21,785 nucleotides of DNA from Wolbachia endosymbiont of Mansonella ozzardi (GCF_020278625.1 NZ_JADAKK010000012.1:1-21785), one strand, 5' to 3'. Numbered from the stretch's first letter, positions 6,515 to 15,641 are shown. Program-made: numbers and translations. The notes: generated by a model not told the origin, from the sequence alone.

Positions 6515-6715
6515 CTACTTTAGTTTTTCTTCTTTAAATAATACATGCTTTCTGGCTACTGGGTCATACTTTCTGAACTCCAATTTTCTAGTAAGCTTTT
6601 TAGGGTTACGCTTTTTTACATAAAAATAACCTGTTGATTTTTCTTCACCAGTGTTTGTGGTCTTAGTTGCACTACTAACTAGCTTAACAAGCAAAGAAGC
6701 ATTTTTTTTTGCCAT
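6515..6715 (-). CDS. rpmG: 50S ribosomal protein L33
   Basis: Large-subunit ribosomal protein. The 66-residue product starts [16 protein letters not shown]. It contains the L33 core [12 protein letters not shown], then [23 protein letters not shown]. The frame continues upstream to 6772, but the conserved N-terminus and family length place the start at ATG 6715. A TATAAT -10-like hexamer lies about 35 bases upstream of this ATG (6754-6749), with no convincing -35. L33 of this type lacks zinc cysteines, as here. It is followed by the HTH gene on the same strand. Confidence 0.95.
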   Translation of the reverse strand: MAKKNASLLVKLVSSATKTTNTGEEKSTGYFYVKKRNPKKLTRKLEFRKYDPVARKHVLFKEEKLK

Positions 6716-6821
6716 ACTTATACAATAATGTAAATCCTGTGTGAGTGTATTATATGAAACACTAAAAGTCAACTATTTTGTATCTTTAAGCCATGTAGAT
6801 TACAAACATATTGCAAAATTC

Positions 6822-6850
6822 TTGACAATAAGCAGTGTGTTGAGTAGCAT
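6822..6850 (+). promoter_or_regulatory. Promoter for the RNase E/G gene
   Basis: TTGACA (6822-6827) and TAGCAT (6845-6850) are separated by 17 bases. The -35 is perfect and the -10 matches 4 of 6. Transcription would begin near 6857, giving a leader of about 31 bases before the GTG start at 6888. Confidence 0.55.
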
Positions 6851-6887
6851 AAAGTTAACTTCAGAACAAAAGGCAAACGGTAAATAA

Positions 6888-8660
6888 GTGGCAAGTAGTG
6901 GTAAAAGGTTACTATTAATAGAAAATTCTATCTGCTCTGATGAGGTGAGGGTTGCTTTGTCAGTGGATAACAGGGTTGTAGAGTTTGAGCAGGAATTCAA
7001 GGAAAAAAGACAATTAAGAGGTAACATATATATTGCTCATGTAAAGCGTATTGAGCCTTCTTTGCAAGCTGTATTTATTGAATATGGGAAGAACAAGCAG
7101 GGTTTTTTATCTTTTTCCGAAATATCTCCAGGTTACTTTAATATTCCAGAAAAGGAGAGGGAAGCTTTCTTTGAAAGCTATTCAGGTGGTGATTGTATGG
7201 AGGAAGATAACGGTGCATCAGCAAATACTTCTTCAGATTCTACAATTAGTAAAAATGTTAATGAATCTGGTAATGGTTTTGTAAGGGAGGTATCTTTATA
7301 TAGGAGATATAAATTACAAGATGTCATTTCGGTCAATCAGAAAATATTGGTTCAGCTTACTAAAGAGGAACGAGGTAATAAAGGGGCTTCATTTACAACG
7401 TATATAACTTTAGTGGGTAGGTATTGTGTTTTCATGCCAAACTCCATGAGCAGGGGTGGCGTGTCCCGCAGAATTGAAGATGTTAATGTTAGAAAACAGT
7501 TAAAGGATATACTGAATTCAATAGAGTTACCAAAGAGGTCAGGTTTAATAATAAGGACCGTTGGTTCGGGAAAAAGTAAAAAAGAAATTGAGCAGGATTA
7601 CAATTATTTATCTTCGTTATGGCAAAATATTCAAGAAAATGTCTCCTCTATAAATGTTCCATCATTGATTTATAACGAAGCAGATCTGATTATGAAATCT
7701 ATTCGTGATTTTTGTAGCAATGATGTGGAAGTTGTAATATCTGGAAAAGAAGCTTTTGAAACAGTAAGGCAGTATACCAAAAATGTATTAAAAGGTAGTA
7801 AATTGCGATATAGATTGTATAGAGGTTTTGTTCCGATATTTACTTACTACGGAATCGAGGATCAAATTTCTGAGCTATATAGCAATAGAGTGAAATTACC
7901 ATCCGGTGGATCTTTGATAATAACTTTAACTGAGGCATTTGTTTCAATAGATGTAAATTCAGGGAAGATGACGGGGGAAGATAGTATAGAAGAAACAGCT
8001 TACAAAACCAATATGGAAGCAGTGCCTGAAATATCAAGACAGGTAAATTTAAGAGGCTTATCAGGGTTAATAGTGGTCGATTTTATTGATATGTTGAGGT
8101 ATCAGTATTGTAGAGCTGTCGAATCTGCTATTAGGCAGGCGTTCAAGGATGATAAAGCTAGAGTTCAGTTTAGCTATATAAATGATTTTGGTTTAATGGT
8201 GTTTTCAAGGCAGAGAATAAAACCAAATATACAGGAGATTAACACCACAGAGTGCTTACATTGTAAAGGAATTGGAAAAGTAAAATCAAATGAAGTAATT
8301 GTTGCATCAATATTGAGAGACTTGCAACATGTTGCTAGTAGGAATCGGAATAGATCGTTTGATTTGGTAGCACATGGTTTAATTATAGCACATATTTTTA
8401 ATAATAAGCGTGATACAGTTTCTACAATTGAAAGAGAGTTTAATGTTAAATTAAACGTTAATGCTGACAATAATTTGAGTATAGATGCATTCATTTTAAA
8501 ACGGGGTGATGACGTTAATTTAAATGATTGTAAGCCATTGCAGAACTCTGGTTACAAGATTGAGACTAGCAATAATGAAAGAGCTGATAATTCAGGTGGA
8601 TTACAAAGCAGTTTTTGGTTAACCAAGTGGCTTTCACGTCTTTTGAGCTCTAATAGCTAA
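6888..8660 (+). CDS. rne: Ribonuclease E/G family endoribonuclease
   Basis: Endoribonuclease that starts mRNA decay and processes rRNA and tRNA precursors. Of 590 residues, the S1 RNA-binding domain covers about 43-170 (RGNIYIAHVKRIEPSLQAVF). It is split by a serine/asparagine-rich acidic insert at about 98-132. The catalytic DNase-I-like domain has the metal aspartates in FVSIDVNSG (Asp355) and VVDFIDM (Asp398/Asp401). The zinc link CLHC is at 456-459. A small domain follows, and the protein ends in the amphipathic stretch SSFWLTKWLSRLL. There is no long disordered scaffold like that of E. coli RNase E, so degradosome assembly by the usual route is unlikely. Start GTG 6888 has only a weak ribosome site; it is chosen for its position after the promoter and the family N-terminus (KRLLIE). 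Confidence 0.93.
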   Translation: MASSGKRLLLIENSICSDEVRVALSVDNRVVEFEQEFKEKRQLRGNIYIAHVKRIEPSLQAVFIEYGKNKQGFLSFSEISPGYFNIPEKEREAFFESYSGGDCMEEDNGASANTSSDSTISKNVNESGNGFVREVSLYRRYKLQDVISVNQKILVQLTKEERGNKGASFTTYITLVGRYCVFMPNSMSRGGVSRRIEDVNVRKQLKDILNSIELPKRSGLIIRTVGSGKSKKEIEQDYNYLSSLWQNIQENVSSINVPSLIYNEADLIMKSIRDFCSNDVEVVISGKEAFETVRQYTKNVLKGSKLRYRLYRGFVPIFTYYGIEDQISELYSNRVKLPSGGSLIITLTEAFVSIDVNSGKMTGEDSIEETAYKTNMEAVPEISRQVNLRGLSGLIVVDFIDMLRYQYCRAVESAIRQAFKDDKARVQFSYINDFGLMVFSRQRIKPNIQEINTTECLHCKGIGKVKSNEVIVASILRDLQHVASRNRNRSFDLVAHGLIIAHIFNNKRDTVSTIEREFNVKLNVNADNNLSIDAFILKRGDDVNLNDCKPLQNSGYKIETSNNERADNSGGLQSSFWLTKWLSRLLSSNS

Positions 8661-8678
8661 CTAGAAATCCTAAATGGG

Positions 8679-8709
8679 ACTTGTAATTGACAAGTTCTAT
8701 ACTTATATA
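8679..8709 (+). promoter_or_regulatory. dnaK promoter region with inverted repeat
   Basis: A perfect inverted repeat ACTTGT-AATTG-ACAAGT (8679-8695) lies 53 bases before dnaK. It overlaps a possible -35 TTGTAA (8681-8686), with TATATA (8704-8709) 17 bases on. Both hexamers match only 4 of 6. No clear heat-shock sigma (CTTGAA/CCCAT) promoter was seen. The palindrome could be an operator or chance. Confidence 0.35.
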
Positions 8710-8747
8710 TTCTTACATCAGGTAATATTTATAAGGGAGTATTCATT

Positions 8748-10658
8748 ATGGGAAGAGCAATAGGTATAGATCTTGGAACAACAAATTCTTGTGTTGCAAT
8801 AGACAAAAATGTAATAGAAAATAAAGAAGGGGCAAGAACTACTCCATCTATAGTTGCATTTACTTCATCAGGAGAAAGGCTGATTGGTGCTCCTGCAAAA
8901 AGACAGGCAACCACCAATGCAAGTAATACTTTTTTTGCTACTAAAAGATTAATAGGCCGTCAGTATGGTGACCCTGAAATGAAAAATCTAAATGTGCCAT
9001 ATAAAGTGTTTGCGGCAAAAAATGGCGATGCTTGGATTAAGACAACAGATGGTAAAGAATACTCCCCTAGTCAAATTGGTGCTTTTATACTACAAAACAT
9101 GAAAGAAGCAGCAGAAGCTTATCTAGGAGAAGAAGTGAAGGATGCTGTAATAACAGTGCCAGCATACTTCAATGATTCTCAGCGTCAAGCAACAAAAGAT
9201 GCAGGGAAAATTGCTGGGTTAAATGTACTCAGAATAATTAACGAACCGACTGCTGCAGCTCTTGCTTATGGTCTTGATAAGAGACATGGACACACAATAG
9301 TGGTGTATGACCTTGGTGGTGGTACATTTGATGTTTCAATACTTGAAATAGGTGACGGAGTTTTTGAAGTAAAGGCTACAAATGGTGATACTCATCTTGG
9401 AGGTGAAGACTTCGACAATGCAGTGGTGAGTTATTTATTGGATGAATTCAAAAAAAGCAATGGCATTGACTTGAAAAATGATCCAATGGCTATGCAAAGG
9501 ATCAAAGAAGCTGCGGAAAAAGCAAAGATTGAATTATCAAGTGCAATGGAAACGGAAATAAATCTACCGTTTATTACGGCTGATGCAAGTGGTCCAAAGC
9601 ACTTAAATATGAAATTAACAAGGGCGAAACTTGAAAGCTTAGTAAACGATTTAATCGAAAGGACTATGGCTCCTTGTAAAAAAGCTCTTGAGGATGCTGG
9701 TCTGCCTGCTAGTCAAATTGGTGAAGTGGTTCTTGTTGGTGGCATGACTCGCATGCCAAAAGTAATAGAGAAAGTTAAAGAATTCTTTGGTAAAGATCCA
9801 CATAGAGGGGTAAACCCAGATGAAGTTGTGGCAATTGGAGCTGCAATACAGGCGGGAATCATTCAAGGTGATATAAGAGATGTGTTATTGCTTGACGTGA
9901 CCCCACTTTCTCTTGGTATTGAGACTTTAGGAGGGGTGTTCACTCCACTTATTGAGCGCAATACTACGATTCCTACTAAAAAATCTCAGGTGTTTTCAAC
10001 TGCAGAAGATAACCAAACAGCTGTTACCATTAAGGTGCATCAAGGTGAAAGAAAATTGGCAGTTGATAATAAACTGCTTGGCCAATTTAGTTTGGAAGGA
10101 ATACCACCTGCTCCTCGTGGAGTCCCTCAAATCGAAGTTACGTTCGATATAGATGCAAATGGAATAGTGCATGTTTCTGCGAGAGATAAAGCTACTGGAA
10201 AAGAGCAGAAAATACGTATTCAGTCTTCAGGTGGTCTGTCTAATGATGAAATAAATCGCATGGTAAGAGAAGCTGAAGAAAGGGCACAAGAAGATGAGAA
10301 ACGTAAGAAATTCATTGAAGTGAAGAACCAGGCAGACAGCTTAGTTCATTCTACAGAGAAGTCTCTAAAAGAATATGATGATAAAATTTCACCAGAAGAT
10401 AAGTCTGCCATTAAAAACGCGATGAATGATTTAAAAGAAGCTAGCAAATCTAGTAACATTGATGACACTGATTCAATACAGCAGAAAATTACTAATCTCT
10501 CTCAATTGTCTATGAAACTTGGGGAAGCTATGTATAAAGAATCTCAACAAAGCAGTGCTGAGAGTGGCTTTTCGTCAGAAGGAAATCTACATGACAAGGA
10601 AGAAAAAGTAGTAGATTCTGATTACCAGGACGTAAATAATAAAAAAGAGAATAAGTAG
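8748..10658 (+). CDS. dnaK: Chaperone DnaK (Hsp70)
   Basis: ATP-driven chaperone that works with DnaJ and GrpE in the cytoplasm. Of 636 residues, the ATPase domain carries all three Hsp70 signatures: IDLGTTNS (7-14), [15 protein letters not shown] (185-199) and [12 protein letters not shown] (about 330-341). The linker [13 protein letters not shown] leads into the substrate-binding domain and the helical lid. The tail is acidic and charged rather than the usual EEV-K ending. ATG 8748 has a ribosome site (GGGAG, 10 bases upstream). Near the N-terminus CVAI is joined to VIEN by only DKN. Most DnaK proteins have about four more residues there, in a beta-turn. The following dnaJ is not present; bolA comes next. 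Confidence 0.98.
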   Translation: MGRAIGIDLGTTNSCVAIDKNVIENKEGARTTPSIVAFTSSGERLIGAPAKRQATTNASNTFFATKRLIGRQYGDPEMKNLNVPYKVFAAKNGDAWIKTTDGKEYSPSQIGAFILQNMKEAAEAYLGEEVKDAVITVPAYFNDSQRQATKDAGKIAGLNVLRIINEPTAAALAYGLDKRHGHTIVVYDLGGGTFDVSILEIGDGVFEVKATNGDTHLGGEDFDNAVVSYLLDEFKKSNGIDLKNDPMAMQRIKEAAEKAKIELSSAMETEINLPFITADASGPKHLNMKLTRAKLESLVNDLIERTMAPCKKALEDAGLPASQIGEVVLVGGMTRMPKVIEKVKEFFGKDPHRGVNPDEVVAIGAAIQAGIIQGDIRDVLLLDVTPLSLGIETLGGVFTPLIERNTTIPTKKSQVFSTAEDNQTAVTIKVHQGERKLAVDNKLLGQFSLEGIPPAPRGVPQIEVTFDIDANGIVHVSARDKATGKEQKIRIQSSGGLSNDEINRMVREAEERAQEDEKRKKFIEVKNQADSLVHSTEKSLKEYDDKISPEDKSAIKNAMNDLKEASKSSNIDDTDSIQQKITNLSQLSMKLGEAMYKESQQSSAESGFSSEGNLHDKEEKVVDSDYQDVNNKKENK

Positions 10659-10721
10659 TTGGCGTACTCCTCTCTTATCATTCCGTTGCGTAACGCTGAA
10701 ATCTAGAAAAAAAGAATATGG

Positions 10722-10747
10722 ACCCAAGTAAGTCGCGCTGCTTGGGT
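10722..10747 (+). promoter_or_regulatory. Stem-loop directly before the bolA ribosome site
   Basis: ACCCAAG (10722-10728) and CTTGGGT (10741-10747) form a perfect 7-base-pair stem around a 12-base loop. The AGGAG ribosome site begins 3 bases later (10751). There is no T-run, so it is not an intrinsic terminator. It may influence bolA translation or mark the 3' end of a dnaK message. Confidence 0.4.
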
Positions 10748-10761
10748 GGTAGGAGCTGTGT

Positions 10762-11058
10762 ATGGATATCATTAAGGCAATAGAAGAAAAAATACGCAAT
10801 GCGATAAATGTAGTTGATATTAACGTCGTTGATGGGTCTATAAAACATACGGATCACTATTTTTCTTCGCCTTCAACATTACCTTCACACGTTGAATTAA
10901 TATTAATATCTGAAGACTTCGTTGGAATGAGCGTTCTAAAGAGGCACAAGTTGATTTATGAATTGTTGAAGAGTGAGATAGAGCGGGTACATGCAATTTC
11001 CCTTCAATTGTATACACAAAGTGAATACAATTTTAAAAATAAAACAATAAAAGCGTGA
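10762..11058 (+). CDS. BolA-family protein
   Basis: A 98-residue protein of the BolA/IbaG family, small partners of monothiol glutaredoxins that sense or move iron-sulfur clusters. The family core is visible: SHVELILISEDFVGMSVLKR, then HKLIYELLKSEIERVHAISL (family pattern: H-x-V, F-x-G, RHR-x-VY, then HALS). His58 of this core and the RHK replace the usual H and RHR positions. ATG 10762 follows AGGAG by 6 bases. Its stop overlaps the metC start by 4 bases (GTGA), so translation of the two is probably coupled. The BolA-type assignment is from motifs; which subtype is uncertain. Confidence 0.88.
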   Translation: MDIIKAIEEKIRNAINVVDINVVDGSIKHTDHYFSSPSTLPSHVELILISEDFVGMSVLKRHKLIYELLKSEIERVHAISLQLYTQSEYNFKNKTIKA

Positions 11059-12296
11059 AAGAAGAATCTTTGTTGGTTAAAGCAGGAAGAAAATACAATG
11101 ACTACAAAGGTTCTATGAACCCGCCAATTTATCATTCTTCTACCATACTGTTTCCTACTTACAAGGATTACTTAAATGCAGTGAATGGGGAAAGTGTATA
11201 CGATGTGATTAACGATGGCGTTGCGAGGGATTATAGTTACGGTAGTGTTGGTACTCCCACTGTTCACTACCTTTCAAACGCACTTGCTGAAATTGAGGGC
11301 AGAGGACAAGCGTTAATTTATCCTTCTGGGTTGTTTGCACTTACTTTTGCTATTTTGACTTTTGCTAAAGCAGGTTCGCATGTTCTGATTCAAGATAATA
11401 GTTACTACCGACTTAGGAGATTTGCTGAAAATGAGCTGCCGAAAAGGGGAATAGAAGTGACTTTTTATGATCCAACACAGGACATAGCTGATTTGATTCA
11501 AAGTAATACTTCACTCATCATGATCGAAACTCCTGGCTCTGTAACATTTGAAGTTTCAAATATAGAACACATAGTAAAAATTGCTAAGAAACACGGGATC
11601 GTAACCGTTTGCGATAATTCATGGGCCACTCCTTTATTATTTAAGCCTCTCGACTATGAAATTGATGTTGCGCTGTATGCGGTTACAAAGTATCTAGCCG
11701 GTCATTCGGATTTATTGATGGGAGCTATTGTTGCTGAAGGAAAAATTTTTAAGTTGCTTTATGAGAATTGTAAGAACTACGGAGTCACTGTTCAATCACA
11801 CGATTGTTATCTTGCACATAGGGGACTTAGAACATTGCATACACGCATGAAGAGGCATCAAAGCACAGCAATGGCAGTGGCAAAATGGCTGGAGAAACAT
11901 CCAAAAATCAAAAAAGTCTTATATCCAGCGCTTCCTTCTCATCCCCAGCACAAGCTATGGAGAAGTTACTTCAAAGGAGCAAGTGGTGTATTCAGTGTAA
12001 TATTAGATAAAGAATATTCATGTGAGGAACTAAGCTGCACGGTTGATCAAATGGAAGTTTTTGGTATCGGTGCTTCTTGGGGAGGGTGTGATAGTTTAAT
12101 ATTACCAATAGATCGTAAATCTATGTCAAGATCTGTAATGAACTCAGATTATGGTGGAAGTTTCGTGAGAATATCTTGTGGGCTAGAGGATCCTGAGGAT
12201 TTAATCTCTGATTTAAATGCTGCGTTATCAAGATTGCCATGTTTAAATACCAAAAATGATGAAGTAGAATGTGAGACTAAGAGAGTTACTGCATAA
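11055..12296 (+). CDS. metC: Cystathionine beta-lyase MetC (PLP enzyme)
   Basis: PLP-dependent Cys/Met-metabolism enzyme. The classical reaction is cleavage of cystathionine to homocysteine, pyruvate and ammonia. The 413-residue protein has the phosphate-binding SGLFA (91-95), the cofactor-ring aspartate in CDNSWATP (Asp187), and the Schiff-base lysine in VTKYLAGHSD (Lys212). It also has the substrate-carboxylate region near FVRISCGLEDPEDL. YSYGSVGTPT (60-69) supplies the neighbouring-subunit tyrosine loop. The start is GTG, overlapping the bolA stop by 4 bases. The last 26 bases overlap murE. E. coli MetC has a side activity as alanine racemase, which makes the tie to a cell-wall gene notable, but the reaction used here is an inference. 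Confidence 0.92.
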   Translation: MKEESLLVKAGRKYNDYKGSMNPPIYHSSTILFPTYKDYLNAVNGESVYDVINDGVARDYSYGSVGTPTVHYLSNALAEIEGRGQALIYPSGLFALTFAILTFAKAGSHVLIQDNSYYRLRRFAENELPKRGIEVTFYDPTQDIADLIQSNTSLIMIETPGSVTFEVSNIEHIVKIAKKHGIVTVCDNSWATPLLFKPLDYEIDVALYAVTKYLAGHSDLLMGAIVAEGKIFKLLYENCKNYGVTVQSHDCYLAHRGLRTLHTRMKRHQSTAMAVAKWLEKHPKIKKVLYPALPSHPQHKLWRSYFKGASGVFSVILDKEYSCEELSCTVDQMEVFGIGASWGGCDSLILPIDRKSMSRSVMNSDYGGSFVRISCGLEDPEDLISDLNAALSRLPCLNTKNDEVECETKRVTA

Positions 12297-13665
12297 CATT
12301 ATTGACGTCAACTTTGATGTTAAAATCAAAGGCGTCACGTGTAACCCCAAAAGAATCAAGAAAGGTTATCTTTTTGTTTATGTGTCAGGGGAACATGAGA
12401 AATGTGTGAACGACATAATAGGAGCTTCAGTAATAATAGCAAACTTTGCAGCATATGATGCTGGAATCTACATTTTCCATCCAAACCCTCGAGAAATATA
12501 CAGCAAAGTAGTTAGCAGGTTTTATCAATTCAAACAGCCAAAATATGTTGCTGCTGTAACAGGTACAAATGGCAAGACTTCAGTGGTAGAGTTTTGCCGC
12601 CAGATCTGGCAAAATGTAGGTTATAATTCTGCATCCATTGGAACGCTTGGAACATGTATCAATAATAATAGAAAAGATAATAGCCTTACCACTCCAGATG
12701 CAGAGGACCTTTATGCAACATTACGTGATATAAACAATAAAAGCATAGAACACTTAGTGTTAGAGGCTTCAAGCCATGGGATTGACCAATGCAGAATTCA
12801 TGGACTTAGGCTCACTGCTGCAGCTTTTACAAATTTCTCTCAGGATCATTTGGATTACCATAAGAACATCGATGAATATTTTGAGGCTAAGAAAAGGTTG
12901 TTTTATGAGGTACTGCCAAAAGAAAAAGCAGCAATTTTAAATTCGGATATAGATGAGTACTATGAATTGCTCAAGATAGCTAAAGAATGTAGCAACAAAG
13001 TTATAACTTATGGGAAGATAGCTTCTAATATTGCTTTAATAAAGCAAATACCAACTCAAAGTGGTCAACACCTGACAATTAAAATTGGTGGTGAAATTTA
13101 TGACACGTTTTTTCCAGTTCTAGGGGAATTTCAGGCGTATAATTTACTATGTGCTATCGGCATAGTTATCTCATCTGGGGTGGAGGGAATGTGTATAGAC
13201 AAACTCGTTTCTCTGCCAGGGAGAATGGAAAAAGTGAAACCTTTTGCATTTGTGGATTACGCACACACTCCAAGTGCACTTAAGCAAGCTCTTTTGTCTT
13301 TAAAATGGCACTTCAACAAAAAAATAATTCTAGTTTTTGGTTGTGGTGGGAATCGTGATCAGAAAAAACGTGCAGAAATGGGTAAAATAGCACAAATGTA
13401 TGCGGACAGAGTGGTAGTCACAGATGATAATCCGCGTAATGAAGATCCAGCAAAAATTCGTCATGATATTTTACTATATTGTTCTGATGCACTGGAGATA
13501 GGGGATAGAAAAGAAGCTATAGAGAAAGGTATGGATATTGCTTATAACGAAGGTATGATTCTGCTGGTTGCAGGAAAAGGACACGAAAGATCCCAAACCG
13601 TGAGTGGCCAGACTTTTGCATTCAGTGATGTTGGAATTATTAAAAGTCATGCCTTAACATACTGA
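12271..13665 (+). CDS. murE: UDP-MurNAc-tripeptide ligase MurE (meso-DAP adding)
   Basis: Cytoplasmic ligase that adds the third amino acid to UDP-MurNAc-L-Ala-D-Glu in lipid II synthesis. The 464-residue protein has the short N-terminal uridine domain (RELLHNIIDVNFDVKIKGVT). The ATP-binding domain follows, with GTNGKTS (98-104), TTPD (140-143), LEASSHG (164-170) and the carbamylated-lysine region EAKKRLF (205-211). The C-terminal domain has DDNPRNEDP (385-393); DNPR is the selectivity motif for meso-diaminopimelate, so mDAP is the likely substrate. GKGHE (435-439) is also typical. The start GTG lies inside the metC end (26-base overlap), which suggests coupled translation. It is slightly shorter than free-living homologues, at the N-terminus. 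Confidence 0.96.
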   Translation: MRLRELLHNIIDVNFDVKIKGVTCNPKRIKKGYLFVYVSGEHEKCVNDIIGASVIIANFAAYDAGIYIFHPNPREIYSKVVSRFYQFKQPKYVAAVTGTNGKTSVVEFCRQIWQNVGYNSASIGTLGTCINNNRKDNSLTTPDAEDLYATLRDINNKSIEHLVLEASSHGIDQCRIHGLRLTAAAFTNFSQDHLDYHKNIDEYFEAKKRLFYEVLPKEKAAILNSDIDEYYELLKIAKECSNKVITYGKIASNIALIKQIPTQSGQHLTIKIGGEIYDTFFPVLGEFQAYNLLCAIGIVISSGVEGMCIDKLVSLPGRMEKVKPFAFVDYAHTPSALKQALLSLKWHFNKKIILVFGCGGNRDQKKRAEMGKIAQMYADRVVVTDDNPRNEDPAKIRHDILLYCSDALEIGDRKEAIEKGMDIAYNEGMILLVAGKGHERSQTVSGQTFAFSDVGIIKSHALTY

Positions 13666-14373
13666 TTTTCACACCGTTCTTGCAAGTCAGCACTCTCACT
13701 TCCCTTGCACCAGAATTAAAAATTTCCTAAGAGCAAGACCTTACGGTTATTCCAGTTGTTACCACGTCATCAACCAATACCATGATTTTATATTCTTGAT
13801 GATTTCCTTGTTGCTGTTTTAAAGGTCATTTTTAAGTTTTTCTCACGCTGTTCTAGTGAAAACCAGCTTGAGGTGTGGTGTGGGAGAGGACACTTTATTG
13901 CAAAGGATGTGTAAAATAAGTTGGATAACTTGCTGAGTTTCTTCGCAAGTGATTCCGCTTGATTGTATTTACGTTTAAATAAGCGTATTTTATGCAGCGA
14001 TATGGGAATTATTACCTCTGCATTTTTGAAGTATGTCTTTACTAACTTGATACATCCACTTTGCATAGACTTTCACATAATTTAAATTATCAAAAATTTT
14101 TAAATTTATAATCATATTTTTGCTATGTTGGTCATAAGTAAAAGCTGATCTTAACATTTTAAACATTGGAGAGTTAGTAATGCACTTACTGCACATATAA
14201 ATGTTGTCCGAAATTACTGTGCCACAAACATTGCAGTAATATTTGGTTAAGAAGTTGATTTTTTTGTTATATTCATCACACAGATCATGATTTTTATCGA
14301 TTATGCATTCACAACTTACACGTACGCTTGGAAAGATGAGATTTACTGCTTTTTTCAGTAGTAAAAGATCCAC
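13640..14373 (-). pseudogene. comF: comF (phosphoribosyltransferase-like) pseudogene
   Basis: Three frames joined give a ComF/GntX-type protein. It starts at GTG 14373 with VNLIFPSVRVSCECI and the zinc-type cysteines YCNVCG and CSKC. A frame change at the T-run 14023-14027 leads to EVIIPISLHKIRLFKRKYNQ and AESLAKKL. A second change near 13814-13818 leads to the PRPP-loop motif IMVLVDDVVTTGIT. Next comes TAG (about 13732-13730), then the remnant EIFNSGAREVRVLTC. Both shifts fit one extra A in an A-run of the gene. It overlaps the murE end by about 26 bases. ComF is needed for DNA uptake in naturally competent bacteria; here it is clearly inactive unless frames are joined. It follows ctaG by 8 bases. 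Confidence 0.88.
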
Positions 14374-14381
14374 ATTTTCGG

Positions 14382-14918
14382 CTATTTAAGTCTAAAAAAC
14401 GTATACGATAGTGTTATTTCACTTAAATCTTTCGTGCTGTTGTCGTGCATTATCTCAGGGTCTATGTAAAAGGATACGGGCATCGCTGCTTTTTGTTTTG
14501 GCAGTAACATTTGTTCCTCAAAGCAAAAACATGCAACTTTATTGAAATACTTGCCTGCTTTGAAAGGCGTGACATTATACACTGCCATTCCAAACGAAGA
14601 CTGATCAGATAAATTTTTTGCGTAATAAAATGCTAAACTTTGTTCACCTATGTTTGTATCAATGTAATTAGTTTCTGAGTTAAATTCCCAAGGCAAATCC
14701 GGCATTACATCGGCGTTAAAATAGACTCTAATTTTTTGGTTAGTTATATTTGCCGTTGTGTTGGTTACTTTTCTCGTTGTGCCACCGTATCCGGTAGCTT
14801 TACAGAAAATGCTATATAGTGGTACCGATGCATATGCAAGACACAGCATCAATATCACTAAAGATATTAAAAAGAAAACTATAGAATTTTTGATGTTTTC
14901 CCTTAAAAAGGAGAACAT
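14382..14918 (-). CDS. ctaG: Cytochrome c oxidase assembly protein CtaG/Cox11
   Basis: Membrane-anchored copper chaperone that delivers copper to the CuB site of cytochrome c oxidase subunit I. Of 178 residues, an N-terminal membrane helix covers about 12-32. Next comes the family motif SVPLYSIFCKATGYGGT, with the conserved Cys39 close to the membrane. The periplasmic beta domain carries the copper motif CFCF (Cys130, Cys132) within YFNKVACFCFEEQ, followed by MPVSFYIDPE. All key cysteines are present. Its ATG follows the stop codon of the BI-1 gene without a gap (TAGATG), so translation is very likely coupled. Confidence 0.96.
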   Translation of the reverse strand: MFSFLRENIKNSIVFFLISLVILMLCLAYASVPLYSIFCKATGYGGTTRKVTNTTANITNQKIRVYFNADVMPDLPWEFNSETNYIDTNIGEQSLAFYYAKNLSDQSSFGMAVYNVTPFKAGKYFNKVACFCFEEQMLLPKQKAAMPVSFYIDPEIMHDNSTKDLSEITLSYTFFRLK

Positions 14919-15641
14919 CTAGTCCCTATTACTAAACAGGTTAAGTAACCTAAGTAGATTGAGGAATATATTGATGAAGTCGAAATAAAGGTTAGTTGCA
15001 CCAAGTATGGATAACTTAGTTGCTGCAATTTCTGAACCATCGTTATATCTATAATAAATATCCTTGATTCTCTGAGCATCGTATGCAGTCAGTAAGGTAA
15101 ATACTACTACTGATATGAATGATATTGCAAAGTAGAGAGGACTGCTTCCAAGAAACAAGTTTACTATCGATGCAGTAATTAGTCCCCAAATTCCCATAAT
15201 TAAGAAAGAACACATATTTGTTAGATCTCTTTTTGTGGTATTACCATATAAGGCCATAGAGCCAAACATAATGGATGTGATAAAAAATGCTCTTGCTATG
15301 TTTTCCGCAGTATAAATTATGAAGATATGAGATAAGGAAAGCCCCATTAGAACTGAAAACAGTAAAAACACAGTAACTGTGGACTGGGCACTTAGGTGTT
15401 GCAGCCTATAGGACATGTAGAACACTAATGCAATTGGAGAGAACATTACTACAAACAGCAGAACAGGATTAGAATAGATTACCTGAAAAAGACCAGAGAA
15501 TACCGTTAGGAACGCAACAAGCCCGGTAACACCCAAAGCTAAAGCCATATAGTTATATACTTTGATTAGGTAACCCCTAAGCCCAGCACTATAATAAACA
15601 CCCTGAGAACGAATATCTTGTTCATTTTTCATGTAAGACAT
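14919..15641 (-). CDS. Bax inhibitor-1/YccA family membrane protein
   Basis: Integral inner-membrane protein of 240 residues with about seven hydrophobic segments, beginning at VYNYMALALGVTGLVAFL and ending near NIFLNLLRLLNLF. The family motifs are present: GLRGYLIKVYNYMALAL at the start, and LLTAYDAQRIKDIYY (about 186-200) with the conserved aspartate, part of the di-aspartyl pH sensor/channel region. Bacterial members are proposed ion or calcium leak channels, or modulators of membrane proteases such as FtsH. ATG 15641 follows AAAGGAG (15656-15650). It has its own good promoter and is directly joined to ctaG. Confidence 0.93.
   Translation of the reverse strand: MSYMKNEQDIRSQGVYYSAGLRGYLIKVYNYMALALGVTGLVAFLTVFSGLFQVIYSNPVLLFVVMFSPIALVFYMSYRLQHLSAQSTVTVFLLFSVLMGLSLSHIFIIYTAENIARAFFITSIMFGSMALYGNTTKRDLTNMCSFLIMGIWGLITASIVNLFLGSSPLYFAISFISVVVFTLLTAYDAQRIKDIYYRYNDGSEIAATKLSILGATNLYFDFINIFLNLLRLLNLFSNRD

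Noticed and set aside
8174..8494. 106-residue minus-strand frame inside the RNase E/G gene
   Set aside because: It runs opposite the conserved catalytic domain and zinc link and has no homology signal.
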